Of a stretch of DNA of 64,000 nt, positions 33,813 through 46,524 are shown in pieces (position 1 is the stretch's first letter; each line of letters opens with the position of its first letter). The notes under the pieces were generated by a model that did not search any database, was not told the DNA's origin, and was given only the letters and a program-made list of their open reading frames with translations. The stretch comes from Sinonovacula constricta (taxonomy: Eukaryota; Mollusca; Bivalvia; Cardiida; Solecurtidae), in the NCBI GenBank assembly GCA_007844125.1, contig CM017572.1:30900900-30964899 (forward strand), in the 5' to 3' direction. A program made the position numbers and the translations under genes.

Positions 33813-34822
33813 AAAGATGTGATTTAAGTATAGTAATAGGAAATTAAAAAATCAGTCAAGACTATGTAGAGACTCATTAGAAAAAAATGGTTATATTAAG
33901 ATTTATTTACAGATGCAAGATATCTGAGGTTGGCATATTCCATATAATTTTCATGTAAGATATAACAGTTAATACCTCCCCACAGTTATTGATTTTCATT
34001 TAGTTACCACCATAACCTTGCAAAGTAAATACTCATATATAATATAACTTTATAAGTAAGTGTTCAAATAGATGTTATTGATAACAATTGCAATGTAAGA
34101 AACCTTTTTGTTTGGAAGAAACAAACAAAAAATACCAAGGTTCTGGTGGATTCAGTTTGTTAAGCATGTTGTTAAGCATGTTGTTAAGCATGTTGAATTT
34201 TATAATTAGCTGTAACAGTGGTGTTTGTATTGTTTCTTAATTCCAGCAGAATGATACTCAAAAGACTGTTCAAAAAGACATCTTTGCTGTAGACAGTTAC
34301 TTAGACAGTTGCTGTTTGTTTTAAGTTCGGTTCTGAAATGCAGTTGGTTGAAATTTTCCATTTAGACCATGTTTCAACTTTTAATGTTACTATGACTGTT
34401 TCTTTGTTTAAAATAAGTGGGATTTGTGTTTTTTTTTAATCATCCAGACATATATTCCATACAAATATCATTTTTTACTGTAAGGCAAGGAAATGGTACG
34501 TAATTGATAATGTGATATATTTAAAGTGGGGTAGGGGTGGCGTTAATTTTGTAGCCCTTTTAAATGCAAATGCCTGCTTAATTATTATATATGAAGAAAC
34601 AAATGTAAATATTACAAATTGACCCAAGCTAAGGTACAAAAGTACCATAATCCAAGTTGACAGTTGCCATTACCATAAGAAATCGCTGTTCTTGTCTTCA
34701 TACGAACCGGCGAGAAAGAGTTTATTTTTCAGAAAATATGCAAAAATCGCATTAAATATTTCTTTACAACTGTATAAAATTATGGTAACATACTTAAAAC
34801 ATTAATTTAATAATCCGTCCTT
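33813..34822. other. Gene-free stretch 3' of the transposase
   Basis: AT-rich sequence with no supported gene. A 15-bp unit GTTAAGCATGTT is repeated three times at 34158-34196. I looked for terminal inverted repeats pairing this region with 31080-31490 and saw none that convinced me. Confidence 0.5.
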
Positions 34823-37270
34823 GTTTGCAAGCACGGCAATAAAAACAAATCTCCTTTCCGCGAAACTCCTTTTCGCTATTTAACTCCTTTCCGCTCTTTA
34901 GTCATACCGAAAGTTAAGTTTCGTCCTGGAAGTAGCAAGGCTGGATAAGATTTTCTGTGTTATATTTGGGTTATAGTCTTAGTAGAAGTGTCGGATTGGC
35001 GATGTTTACAACAAAGCGATTGGTTTTTAATCAATTCTTTCGTTTTGGTCCTGTATTCTTCCCGGTTTTAGGAGTTGCACGCTGTCCTTAAATTGTGTAA
35101 ATGAGATATTTTAGTGTCCATAGTACTAAGCTGCCCCGTCTAAGGGCTCAATCGGTGGGTGCCGGTCAATTCAGTAAATGACCATTTCGGTAAATTGATC
35201 TAATATTGGGATAAGTCCGGTCGTTTCGGTAAATAGGTAAACATATAATATAATACTTGATTGAGAATTGGGTATGTCCACGTGTGAAATGATTTTCACA
35301 ACTCAGCCCGAGAAAGATAATTTAATCATTTATTTATTTATTTAGTATGATCAATCCTAAAAGTAATGCTTAAAAGATGGTGGTGTATATTTGTGTAATA
35401 TTGTTGTTATTTCCCGCATTTGTTGAACTATTTTTTTCCTCAACCTAGTTAGTTGTTTGTATTTTTAATATTTGAACTTTAGTGCAGTTTGTTATTTATT
35501 TATACCACCTTTATTGAAGGAAAATAAAAAGAGGTAATAAAAGTGTTCATATGTATTAATATGTTCTATATATACCCATAGTTGGAGCTAATTCATTAAT
35601 CTTTAATGATCTGTCTCGGTAAATCATTTCATACGTGGGCATACCAAATTCTCCGTCACAATCAGGTATTATACTATATGTTTACCTATTTACAAAAATG
35701 ACCGGACGAATCCCTATATAAGATAAATTTACCGAAATGATCATTTACAGAAGTGACCGTAACCGAATCGGTTAGTGGAAAAACCAACTCGCGCCAGGTA
35801 AACGTCGCCCCAATATTTGTCAACTTGTCCCATATATACACTATACATAATGCTTCGAGGCCTGATCCGGACAGGACGCAGTAGAGTCTATGTTGGTGCA
35901 TGTATATGCTATGAATTAAGACCCTATTAAATTATCATATGCATGTATTATTATATTTTAAAGAAGTCTGCGGAATCGAGTTCTCCCAACTTCCCCAAGC
36001 CTGAGTCTCCGGTCATGGGCTGATCTGGACAGGTTGCAAATGGTGACTTCACCTGAGAGACACCTAAATTTAATACATGACTATTAAAGATGCAAGAAAG
36101 ATATAAAGGTAGTTAGAATCTTTATTAGTGATAATATATTATAAATAATAATGTTAATATTAGTATCACTGATTGTCAATATTAATGGCGTGAGGGTTGC
36201 TCTTGCCATGAAGATTAAGATTATAAAGAAAGTAAAAATAACATGGTGATTGCTGTGGTTTAAATTTCTGGGTGACTATGTTTATTCTGATATTTGGTGA
36301 GTGCAATTTGTATTTTGTAAAAATTACTACTATTCATTAATTATCTTGGATAATTTGTACGTTCAAACATTGCGTATTGTATGTGCACAATTGATTTTTT
36401 ACATTTTGTTTCAGTCCACTATTAACATAGGAGAGTAAATTATTCGCCTCTTTGGTAATGTAGACAGTACCTCATTGGGACAATAGAGTGGTGTTGGGGA
36501 TCATCGCATTGTAAAAATTAATAGATCCAATAAAAGTTTTAAAAAGTAGTATTTTCAAATATATATTCCGTCTATTGTTTTCCAATGCCTCGCCACCTTT
36601 TTAGGACCAGGTTAAAATTATACTGGCATAAAAAATCCAACAATTAACATATATTAATCTATATACATTACATACAAATTCCCAATATTAAAAAAGTCGG
36701 GCCTGTCATAAATTTTATTTTAATGTGTATTATATTTAACAGAGAATAGGAAAGACTGGTTAACAGTCTTGTGGACGATGAGACCAATAATTTATTTCCG
36801 TGGTCTCATGTATGTAATTATAGTTATTACATATATATTGTTATCGTCCACATGCACCATAGAAACAGAGGTGTAAGAGTTCAATGAAAACAACAAGAAA
36901 ATCGAGAAAAAGAGGGGAATGGAGACATATCTACACATGGTTGTCAATAACAAAGGTGGTCTCCCATTTCCAATAAGATTATTTATTAAGTATTTTATTT
37001 ATTTTTAATAGAAGAAATGTAGAGATTAATGGCAGGTATTTGAAGTACTATTAAATATTTATAAATATATTTAATATTATTAGATGTATGAACAGGCCCG
37101 TGTCCCTCAGAGCTACTTTTAGGCGATAATATTATGATGCGGGAGAGAAGATTTGGCAATATTCCCCATTAGATGCCTCAGCTGTCCGATGAACCCCGTG
37201 CGGCGCCCCGCGCCTGATCAGAATCTACAGGCCGACAGCACGGTAAAAGTAGCCTCTATACCATATAACA
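34823..37270 (+). repeat. Long composite repeat family, copy B
   Basis: Matches copy A module by module: TTGTTTGCAAGCACGGCAAT at 34824; TGCGGAATCGAGTTCTCCCA and GATGCAAGAAAGATATAAAGG near 35968-36110; ATTAATGGCGTGAGGGTTGC near 36182; GAAAGACTGGTTAACAG near 36751; GATGTATGAACAGGCCCGTG near 37083; GATGAACCCCGTGCGGCGCC near 37189. It lacks the T-arm module of copies A and C and carries its own MITE at 35158-35775. Confidence 0.75.
35158..35775. mobile_element. MITE with long terminal inverted repeats inserted in copy B
   Basis: Positions 35158-35310 and the reverse complement of 35620-35775 are alike over about 150 bases (shared TAAATGA(C/T)CATTTCGGTAAAT, GTCCGGTC, TTTGTAAATAGGTAAACATAT or its variant). 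The centre is AT-rich with no frame. It has no counterpart at the corresponding point of copy A, so it inserted after the copies separated. Confidence 0.85.
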
Positions 37271-38500
37271 TAGTGTTGAGTTAACTTAACACCTTCATAT
37301 ATTCTAATAATAATCGTGGTGTACCTATCATAAAGCATGAAAATAATGATTAATATGTATATGATAATTTATTTAGTATAATTTATGCTATGTTAATTGC
37401 CCTGAGATATTTCGAGGATAATCAACTTCATTTCATGATGTTTTTCCATTTTGCACAGGCCATGTGTTGCCGAGCTGGATTAAATTCGGTTTAAACACAT
37501 GCATATTTTCTAACCGTGTTTAGGGATTTCACACAGATTTAGGGTGTGGTCTTTTACTACGACCAGGTACCTTTATTATGAATGGAAGTAAAGTGTCTTA
37601 GTTTTTACAGATTACATATGGTCATTTTAACGACCTTCAGTTTTTCCACCCCACATCTCTCCCACGCTTTCGGGGAGGATGTAGGTAAGTATAGAGTTTA
37701 TTCTATTAAATTGTTTACTTTAAATTAAACCTATTATTTAGAATATATATATTCCATAGGTACATTAATACAAAAGATAAAATAACCAATTCATATTATC
37801 TTAGCAATGATGTGTATTTAGATTTATTATCATTTGTAGGATACAAGCTTTGCTCCTTGTTCAGGTTGGAGTAAATGATTTAAATTGATACATAATTTAT
37901 TATTATGAATAATTAAACAGCTTATAATAACAGTATTATATTTATAGTTAAATATATAATCCCTTTATTTAAGTTATACTCATCAATAATAGACAGTAAA
38001 TATTCTATTGGTTTGTAAAAGGATTTCTGACTTAACGCTTCCTGGGTAGAACCAGGGTCATATTTTTAAGTTGTGATATTTTCACATGAACGGGATTTGT
38101 GGCTAATTTATTTAGTCAATGGCTCACTCAAAAGATCTCAAAATGTATTTTCTAAAATATATGATATATAAGATAGAATAGACGTGTTAATACATGGACT
38201 TTATGTTTTTATTATACCATTTATTATCTTTTTCCTGTCTGTGTACACCTCGGAGCAGAGTAGAAGAGTTTTATAAAAGATAAAGACAACACGATAGAGA
38301 GTAAAAGGAATCAGAGTTGCGCCTTTAACCATAATTGAAAATTGCATAAAGCATAAAGCATAGGTAGTCATCGACCCTGAGAAGTAGGTATGTTAAGGGA
38401 TTATGCTTTCCGTGTGGTAATTTATTTTTAGATTGGGTATCTATGTTTCCATATTGTTGAGATTAGTTGCCATGGACTAAATTATGACATTGTCATTTTC
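37271..38500. other. Gene-free stretch
   Basis: AT-rich, no supported gene or element. Confidence 0.6.
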
Positions 38501-38619
38501 CATATAGTTTTAAAGGCACCTGGTAATCATCTGACGGTGAACCGGGTTGTTCTGGGGGTCCATGAAGAGGTTAACTTAACCAGGGCCCCTAGCATCTCTC
38601 TCTATCATGCAAAGTATAT

Positions 38620-39160
38620 ACACACTTTGTGGCCTATCAGGCCCTACCAACTTCCCACAGCCCTGGATCTACATTGTATAGGTACATGACCAAGGGCTGA
38701 TTCTGGCAAGCCGGGCATTAATTTATGGTTCTAAAATACATAGGTACAGCGTGCCTATCAGGCCCTACCAACTCCACCCATCAGCGGGGTCATGGGTCAA
38801 TCAGGGCAAGTCGGGAAACCATATGATTTTTTATGTATTATTAATTTAATGAGTATATAGATTTCCTATCAGGATCACTTCTAATGCAAATTATGACAAA
38901 TAAAATCATTTTTTTAAGGTGGATTCCGGTAAATCAAGGTGGATTCTGGTGGATTCCGCGTATCTTTGGTGTATTCTGGTATGTCGTGTCACCCCATACC
39001 AACTTTCAAGGGCCCTGCCGGGCAACCATATGATGTTTGATGTATTATTAATTACATTACTATATAGTTTTCCTATCAGGCCTTACCAACTTCCACGTGC
39101 CATGTCCCCACCTAATGGTTGGAGCCAGGTCCGTGCCTGATCCGGGCAAGCCAGGTTAAC
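38620..39160 (+). repeat. Repeated module CCTATCAGGCCCTACCAACT ... GGGCTGATCCGG
   Basis: The pair CTATCAGGCC(C/T)TACCAACTTCC and (G/C)CTGAT(C/T)C(G/T)GGCAAGCC(G/A)GG occurs at 38633-38710, 38754-38815 (with GGTCAATCAGGGCAAG) and 39073-39155. It echoes the CCAACTTCCCC ... GGGCTGATC(C/T)GGACAGG module of copies A, B and C (16000-16060, 35985-36035, 58770-58830). Between them lie imperfect GGTGGATTC(C/T)GGT repeats (38919-38990). Confidence 0.7.
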
Positions 39161-39814
39161 TATTTAAAATTTGCACATCACGCGTGAGGGGTTATACACT
39201 TTAAAATGTAGTTTGGTATAGATGGGGTTTACCACTGTAGCCCTTATTGGATGAACCAGCACTTTATATTTGTGTTATTAATGAAAGAGGGCTGGTTCCT
39301 CAGTTCGATTCTGAGAGGGGCTGGTGAAATATCCTTTTTATACTAAAGTTATATTAAAATAATTTCCTTAAGCAGCATCATATTGGGTGTTTTAATTAGA
39401 ATATTTATGTTTAAAGATATTATTTTATCATATATTAGTATATTTGATTATATGATGAGGCATGTTTGAGAGGTGATTGGACATTGTTGCGGATTTTTTT
39501 TTCTCTATAATTTAGTTGACATCTGGGTGTTGTGAAAAAAATCACCCAGAGACTTAAATATGATTTGTTTCTGATTTTTGGCAGGTAGATGATATTTTCT
39601 TAATTAAGTGTAACATTTTCCGAAAAACAAATTTTGTTCAAATTTTATCCTCTCCCCTCTGTGATCATCGCCTTGTAGTAGCAAGTGTCCATCGTCACTC
39701 CTAACTCCGCACGTGGAGCAGTTCGGAGGAAGGATTAGTATATATTGTTCTTTATTGCCAGGTAGAAGAGCTGTGCCCAATCTTAGTCTAGTTATGCATC
39801 GTTCAATCCGAAAG

Positions 39815-40085
39815 ACCAGTAGCAATAGCTCAGGTGGTAGAGCGTCTGTTTGCGGAATAGGAGGTCGCAGGTTCAAACCCAGGCCGGGTCTAACCAAAGA
39901 CTTTAAAGTTGGTAGCAGTGGCTTCCCTCTAAACGCTCGGGGCTAAGGGGACAGCATTGTCGCTGTCTTGATAATGAACCGACCGGGTTCATTCCCTGGG
40001 CACCTCATAAGTGCCCCTGTGCTATAATGATAGAAATATCGCTGCGCATTATCGGCAAAAATGCCGGCAAATCCAATCCCATCTC
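39815..40085 (+). mobile_element. tRNA-derived SINE, family A, copy 4, with target-site duplication
   Basis: Full family A unit flanked by the 12-base direct repeat TCAATCCGAAAG at 39803-39814 and 40086-40097. It is inserted in or beside the tail of the non-LTR remnant that follows. Confidence 0.92.
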
Positions 40086-41095
40086 TCAATCCGAAAGTTA
40101 TCTGAATAAATGGTTGGGCATTTTAGTGATGGCATTTTTGACTTTCCATCATTTACTTTTTCATAAATGATTTTGCAGTATTGCTCCCATTTATTTATTA
40201 AATGCTTTTTGATATTGAATAAATGTGGGAATCTAGTGTGACGGGTCACCTGCTGTTGGCTTAGCTCGGCCTTTGCAGCCCTTTCATTACCTAAGATACC
40301 TATCTGGTCACCATATTAAAGTGACTATGTTTCTCCAAACATTGGTTTACGAGAAGTTTGATTTGATTAAGGAGGTCAGGTCTAGATATGATATTATTGT
40401 TTTCTATAGAAGTTAGATAGTCTAATGAGTCCGGGAGTATAACAGATCTTGTTATTTCTTTGTTCTTTTACCCAGCTCAATGCTTGCAGGATGGCATTTA
40501 ATTTTCACTGTACAGTAGAAAGTTTTGTCTGTTATTCTTTCCGAAAAGCTAAGTCTTTTGAAGGAATACAGAAAGCGGATGCCACCCTTACACTCTGTGG
40601 ATCTTTATTTCCATCTGTGTAGATGTTGACCCAAATCGTTATAATAACTGTCCAAATGTTCCAGTCTTAATGCCTTGATTTTGTTGGGCATTCATTTTTG
40701 TTGAATAGTTTGGTAAAACTTTAATTGGTCTAGGGCTTTTTCAGGGTCCACGGGTCTACCTTAGCGGTGAGGGGAGGGAAGGTATTTTTTAAGATCCTTT
40801 CCCTGCGTTTTTGTAATAATATCCGGTGACGAAGATTTTGTTCACAGAGTTGTACTGTTTGCAACGGGTCCTGGCCTAATATCTTACTGATTGATCTTCT
40901 CTTGACAGGCCTAGTGTGTGTGTGTGTGTGGGGGGGGGGGGATGTCCCGCCCTCTTGCTTCAAAAAGCTTATGGGTGTGGATTTGAGAGGCCATAGAGCT
41001 ATCCTGACAGCTTGATTTTGTAGGCAATCTAACTTTTTATACGTACATCGAAGATCACATAATAGGGCAATGAGCAATAAATATGCCATACACAA
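40086..41095 (-). mobile_element. Decayed non-LTR retrotransposon with RNase H domain
   Basis: Reading the minus strand from 41095: an RT C-terminal segment (YKKLDCLQNQAVRIAL, K-S-T-P-I), interrupted by a CACACA/poly-G run. Then an RNase H opening (N-I-Y-T-D-G-N-K-D-P, V-A-S-A-F-C-I-P). Then fragments equivalent to the LNAILQALSWVKEQ helix and a late G-N-E-R-A-A motif near 40285, and a tail (KKHLINKWEQYCKIIYE) at 40150-40220. Several frameshifts and stops separate these pieces. RT followed by RNase H places it in the Jockey/I-type non-LTR group. It is dead, older than the SINE at 39815-40085. Confidence 0.8.
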
Positions 41096-44000
41096 TGCTG
41101 CAATAACGTTATCATTCCATATTCATTGTTGAAATGACGTTGTTATGGCAAACACATTGCTGCCATGATGTTATCATGCCATATACATTGCTGCCATGAC
41201 GTTATTATGTCTTATTCATTGCTGCCATGACCGTAAAGTCATATACATTGCTGCCATGACGTTGCTATGGCATACACCGTGCTGCCATGACGTTGCTATG
41301 CAATACACATTGCTGCCATGATGTTACTATCCTATACACATTACTGCCATGACGTTATTATGCCATACACATTGCTGCCTTGACGGTATTATGCTAGACA
41401 CATTGCTGCCATGACTTTATTATGCCCTATGCATTGCTGTCATTACGTTATTATGCCCAATACATTGCTGCCATGATTTTATCATGCCAAATACATTGCT
41501 ACCATGAAATTAGTATGCCACACCTATTGCTGCCGTGACATTGCTAAGCTATACACATTGATGCCATGATGTTATTATGCCCTTTACATTGCAGTCATGA
41601 TGTTATCATGCCAAATACATTGCTACCATGACGTTTTATGCTCTATACACCGCTGTAATGACGTTATTATGCACTATGCATTGCTGCCATGACGTTATTA
41701 TACCCTATGCATTGCTGCCATTACGTTATTATGCCCTATACATTGCTGTCTTGATGCTGTTATGCCCTAAACAGCTGTCATGACGTTATGCCCTATTCAT
41801 TGATGCAATGATGCTATTATGCCATATACATTACTGCCATGAATTTATTATTCCCCACCCATTGCTGTCATGACGGTACTATGCTATACACATTACTGCC
41901 ATGACGTTATTATGCCATACACATTGCTGCCATGACGTCATTATGCTATACACATTGCTGCCATGACTTTAATATGTCCTTTGCATTGCTGCCATTAAGT
42001 TATTATGCCCTATACATTGCTGCCATGACGTTATTATGCTATACACATTGCTGCCATGACTTTAATATGTCCTATGCATTGCTGCCATTACGTTATTATG
42101 CTGTATACATTGCTGCCATGATGTTATAATGCCATATTCATTGATGCCGTGACATTATTATGCCACACCCATTGATGCCATGAGGTTATTATGTCATATA
42201 CCCTGCTGCCATGACTTTATTATGCTCTATACTTTGCTGCCATTACGGTATTATGCTATTCATTGCTGCCATGATGTTATTATGTCATACACATTGCTGC
42301 CATGACGTCATTATGCTATACACATTGCTGCCGTGACGTTGCTATGCCAAACACATTGATGTCATGACTTATGATGATATACACAATGCTGCCATGACGC
42401 TATTATGGCCTATACTTTGCTGTCATGTTTTATGCTCTATTCATTGCTGCCATGATGTTATTATGTCATACACATTGCTGCCATGATGTTATTATGTCAT
42501 ACACATTGCTGCCATGATGTTATTATGCCATACACATTGCTGCCATGATGTTATTATGCCATACACATTGCTGCCATGAATTTATTATGCCACACCTATT
42601 GCTGCCCTGACGTTGCTATGCCAAACACATTGATGCCATGACTTATGATGATATACACAATGCTGCCATGGCGTTATTATGGCCTATACTTTGCTGTCAT
42701 GTTTTATGCTCTATTCATTGCTGCCATGACGTGAGTACGCCCTATACATTGCTGCCATGACGTCATTATGCCCTGTACATTGATATCATGACATTATTAT
42801 GCCCTATACATTGCTGTCATGACGTTATGCCCTATTCATTAATGCCATGATGGTATTATGCCACACCCGTTGCTGCCATGATGGTATTATGGCATATAAC
42901 ATTGCTGCCATGACGTTGCTATGCCATACACGGTGCTGCCATGACGTTGCAATGCCATACACATTGTTGCCATGACGTTATTATGCTATACACATTGCTG
43001 CCATGACGTTATTATGCCCTGTACATTGCTGCCATGACGTTATTATGCCATAGACAATGCTGTCGTGACGTTATTATGGTAAACACATTGCTGCCATGAC
43101 GTTATTATGCCCTATACATTGCTGCCATGACGATTATTATGCATAATACATTGCTGCCGAGACGTTATTTATTATATCATATACATTGCTGCCATGACGT
43201 TATTATGCCCTTTACATTGCTGTCATGATGTTATTATGCCAAATACACTGCTACCATGACCTTTTATGCCTATACATGCTGGAATGACGTTATTATGCCC
43301 TATACATTGCTGTCATGATCTCATTATGCCCTATACATTGCTGTCATGACGTTATTATGCCCTATACATTGCTGCTATGACGTTATTATGCCCGATACAT
43401 TGCTGTCATGACGTTATTATGCCCTTGACATTGCTGCCATGATCTCATTATGCCCTATATATTGCTGTCATGACGTTATTATGCCCTATACATTGCTGTC
43501 ATGACGTTATTATGCCCTTTACATTGCTGCCATGACGTTATTATGATGATGACGTTATTATGCCCTATACATTGCTGTCTTGATATTAGTATGCCCTACA
43601 CATTGCTGTCATGACGATTATTATGCATAATACAATGCTGCCGAGACGTTATTACTGTTACATATACATTGCTGCCATGACGTTATTATGCCCTTTACAT
43701 TGCTGCCATGACGTTATTATGCCATTTACATTTTTGCCATGACGTTATTATGCCCATGACGTTATTATGCCCTATGCATTGCTGTCTTGATATTATTATG
43801 CCCTACACATTGCTGTCATGACGTTATGCCCTATTCATTGATGCAATGATGCTATTATGCCATACACATTACTGCCATGTATTTATTATGCCCCACCCAT
43901 TGCTGCCATGACGGAATTATGGCATATACATTGCTGCCATGACGTTTCTATGCCATACATGGTGCTGCCATGACTTTGCTATGCCATACACATTGCTGCC

Positions 44001-44097
44001 ATGATGTTATTATGCTATACACATTGCTGCCATGACGTTATTATGCATATTCATTCCTGTCATTACGTTATTATGCCATATGCATTGCTATCAAGAC
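41087..44097 (+). repeat. 31-bp minisatellite, roughly 95 units
   Basis: The unit is close to TTATTATGCCATACACATTG followed by CTGCCATGACG, repeated for 3 kb with many point changes and a few shortened units. Some units contain a perfect TGACGTCA (for example 41933-41940); most have TGACGTTA. The T-S-L-C-Y-T-H-C-C-H-D frame seen in one part is only repeat translation. Confidence 0.97.
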
Positions 44098-44775
44098 GCA
44101 GATTTAGGCCCTATGCGGAAACCTAATATAGCATTCCTATAGACGCGAGGGCGGCCTCTAGGACCGGAACCAGAAGTCCTAGGCTGAAACGGTTTTTGGT
44201 ATCAGGTTGTGCTACATGGGCCTAAGGACCGAGCCAAGTTTCAGCTCCCGGGGGCCAAAAAGGGGCCAAAATGGCGCAGATTTACGCCCTATGCGGAACC
44301 CTAACATAGCATTCCTGTATACACGTGGGCGACCTCTAGGACCGAAACCGGAAGTCCTGGACCGAAACGGTTTTCAGTGGCAGGTTGTGCCACATTTGCC
44401 CTAGGTCCGTGCCAAGTTTGAGATCCCGGGAGCCAAAAAAGGGGCCAAAATGGCGCAGATTTAGGCCCTATGCGGAACCTTAACCTAGCATTCCTATAGA
44501 CGCATGGGCGGCCTCTAGAACCGGAAACGGAAGTCCTAGGCCGAAACGGTTTTCGGTGCAAGGTTGTGCCCTAGGTCCGTGTCAAGTTAAAGCTCCTTGG
44601 GGGCCAAAAAGGGGCCAAAATGGTGCCGATTGAAGCCCTATGCGGAACCCTAACATAGCATTTCTATTGACGCGTGGGAGGACTAGGATCGGAACCGGAA
44701 ATCGTTCTAGGTTGTGCCACATGGGCCCTACGTCTGTACCAAGTTTCAGCTTCTGGGGGCCAAAAGTGGCGTAAA
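44098..44775 (+). repeat. 178-bp tandem repeat, about four units
   Basis: Units start with GC(A/C)GATT(T/G)A at 44098, 44276, 44455 and 44625. They share CCCTATGCGGAACC(C/T)TAAC, CTCTAGGACCGGAACCGGAA, GGTTGTGCCACATGGGCC and CAAGTTTCAGCTCC, ending GGGGCCAAAA. GC content is clearly above the surroundings. Opposed frames of 60-90 codons across it differ between units, so no gene is called. Confidence 0.93.
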
Positions 44776-44860
44776 TTTTTGTCTTCCTCCACCCAAAATA
44801 TATGGACGTCGCTATCATGCCCATGATTGATCGATGCGTTAAATAATGAAAAAAAAAAAA
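44776..44860 (+). mobile_element. SINE C-like 3' tail with poly(A)
   Basis: GTCTTCCTCCACCCAAAATA, ATGGACGTCGCTATCATG and a 12-A run parallel the 3' end of the family C SINE at 30210-30290. It follows the 178-bp array directly, suggesting the array may lie within or next to a retroposed unit. Confidence 0.5.
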
Positions 44861-45630
44861 ACGAGTAACAAAGTAAAAAGATGATCATCGAAAAATGATT
44901 AAAGATTCATAAAAAAATACAGATTTGTAAAAGAAATATCAAACGAAGCGTTGACCTTACGCATTGTTTTCCTGGAGTACTGCTTATAACTATATTTTTC
45001 CTGTATGTATATGTGTATCCATCAAGGGGGAAAATACATAAAAAATAAATAAATATATCACCGGTTTCTCTAGTTAATGCTTAAATTAATGTAAAATACC
45101 TATTAAGTAAGCGAGCTCATATTAACATTTTGGAATCCTTAAATATTAAGCTATTTAAAACATTACTCTCGGGGGTGGTGACCCCGACCCGAAATCTCGC
45201 TCTCAATAACGCAGGATTTGACATTTTTCAAAATATTTAAATAACATATATTGTATAAATTGTTATTTTAGTGTGCCTATTATAGTTTTAACCTTTACAT
45301 TGTGTTGTGACATTTATATCAGTAATGTTATTTAAATTAATATTTACAACACTGTTTTTTCCCTAGCAGTATTTAGTGTTTGGAAAATATCGCTAGGGTT
45401 AGTTAAAGTAAACTGATAGTTTTTTTCTGGTTTTGAGGTTAAGGGGTTTTCACTGACAAAATGACCAAAAGCATACATTAAATAGTTTATTATTATATAT
45501 ACAGATATAGACATATTAGATAAGCTACTTAAAGAAGGGAAAACTAAGCAAACACAAAATATATATTGGCATCTCTACCAAACACATTCAATTCTACATT
45601 CAATACACATACACAAGTACAGCTATTATT
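44861..45630. other. Gene-free stretch
   Basis: AT-rich sequence with no supported feature before the start of duplication copy 2. Confidence 0.6.
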
Positions 45631-45722
45631 ATAGTCTATTCGATGTACGAATCAACTCAAACATTTACTAGTTTTAGCTATATCCTAACAACAATAAACA
45701 ATTCAAATAAGAACCATTGGTA

Positions 45723-45936
45723 TCACATTATAAATGGTTTATCAGCATAAAGGCCCCATTCAGAGAGCAATGGTTTAATCGCAGATAAATAACACTTCTC
45801 TTGAGTTTTCGCCCAAACTTCATACATCATATCTATGGAAAACGTATCGCATTTGGACCCCGATTTACGTATGTGGCATTCTAGAAATCGACATTTCCAC
45901 AGGAAATCAGTCCTCCACCCACCCACCTCGGGCCTT
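45723..45936 (-). CDS. Probable terminal exon of an unrecognised gene
   Basis: After a TTGTTATTAG acceptor (45937-45938) the minus strand is open for 70 residues to TGA, starting one base before R-P-E-V-G-G-W-R-T-D-F. It contains FLWKCRFLECHIRKSG, DTFSIDMMYEVWAKTQEKCY and LSEWGLYADKPFIM. The composition (several W and C, balanced charge, no low complexity) looks like real coding sequence, unlike the surrounding AT-rich DNA. In duplication copy 1 two short deletions remove both ends of the exon and the remnant has stops. I do not recognise the family. It lies about 1.9 kb 3' of the NHL exon on the same strand and could be the end of another gene whose earlier exons were lost or lie in diverged sequence. 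Confidence 0.5.
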
Positions 45937-46502
45937 CTAATAACAAATATTTGCAACAGATTATGTTTATTCTTATTTGCTAAAAGCCTTTTGGGCGTAA
46001 TTCAAGGAAAGAGTCATTTATTTGTGTATAGTCGACATCAGAATCGATTGTAATTAGTTTAAGCAAAGCAAACACTAATAGATTTCTTCAAACTTAATTA
46101 CATACAGGAAACCCAATCTAACTAGTATACATTTTAACAGCATTTTCTCGAATACATATCATGTTTATACTTCTTCTCATAAACTGAACAATCATTGATC
46201 TTAAACGTTTACATTTGGCTTGACAGTGACGGAATATAAAAAAAGAACAACAAAAACAACATGTAGTACGAATCATGTACATATACACTGTATGTTAAAC
46301 AATGTCCATGCCGCTTTAAACACGTTCTGTTCTTTAAAAAAAAATACAATATAACAATTATCAATTAGGAATGCATCTTCTATTACACATTTGTTCATAG
46401 AAAAAATAGCTAACAAACTGGATAACAAAGTGCAATATCTTTTTTGTGTTATTTTATCAATATCTTTAATCCAGAATCGGATTGTGGGTGTGTGTGTGTG
46501 GT

Positions 46503-46524
46503 GGGGGGGGGGGGGGGGGGGGGG
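46503..46524 (+). repeat. Poly(G) run of 22 after a GT run
   Basis: An uninterrupted 22-G homopolymer following GTGTGTGTGTGGT. A second run of 15 G lies at 49743-49757. The matching sites in copy 1 have short, interrupted G runs. Confidence 0.95.

Noticed and set aside
44207..44888. 65-86-codon frames in the 178-bp repeat
   Set aside because: Different frames are open in different units and strands, so no protein is conserved.
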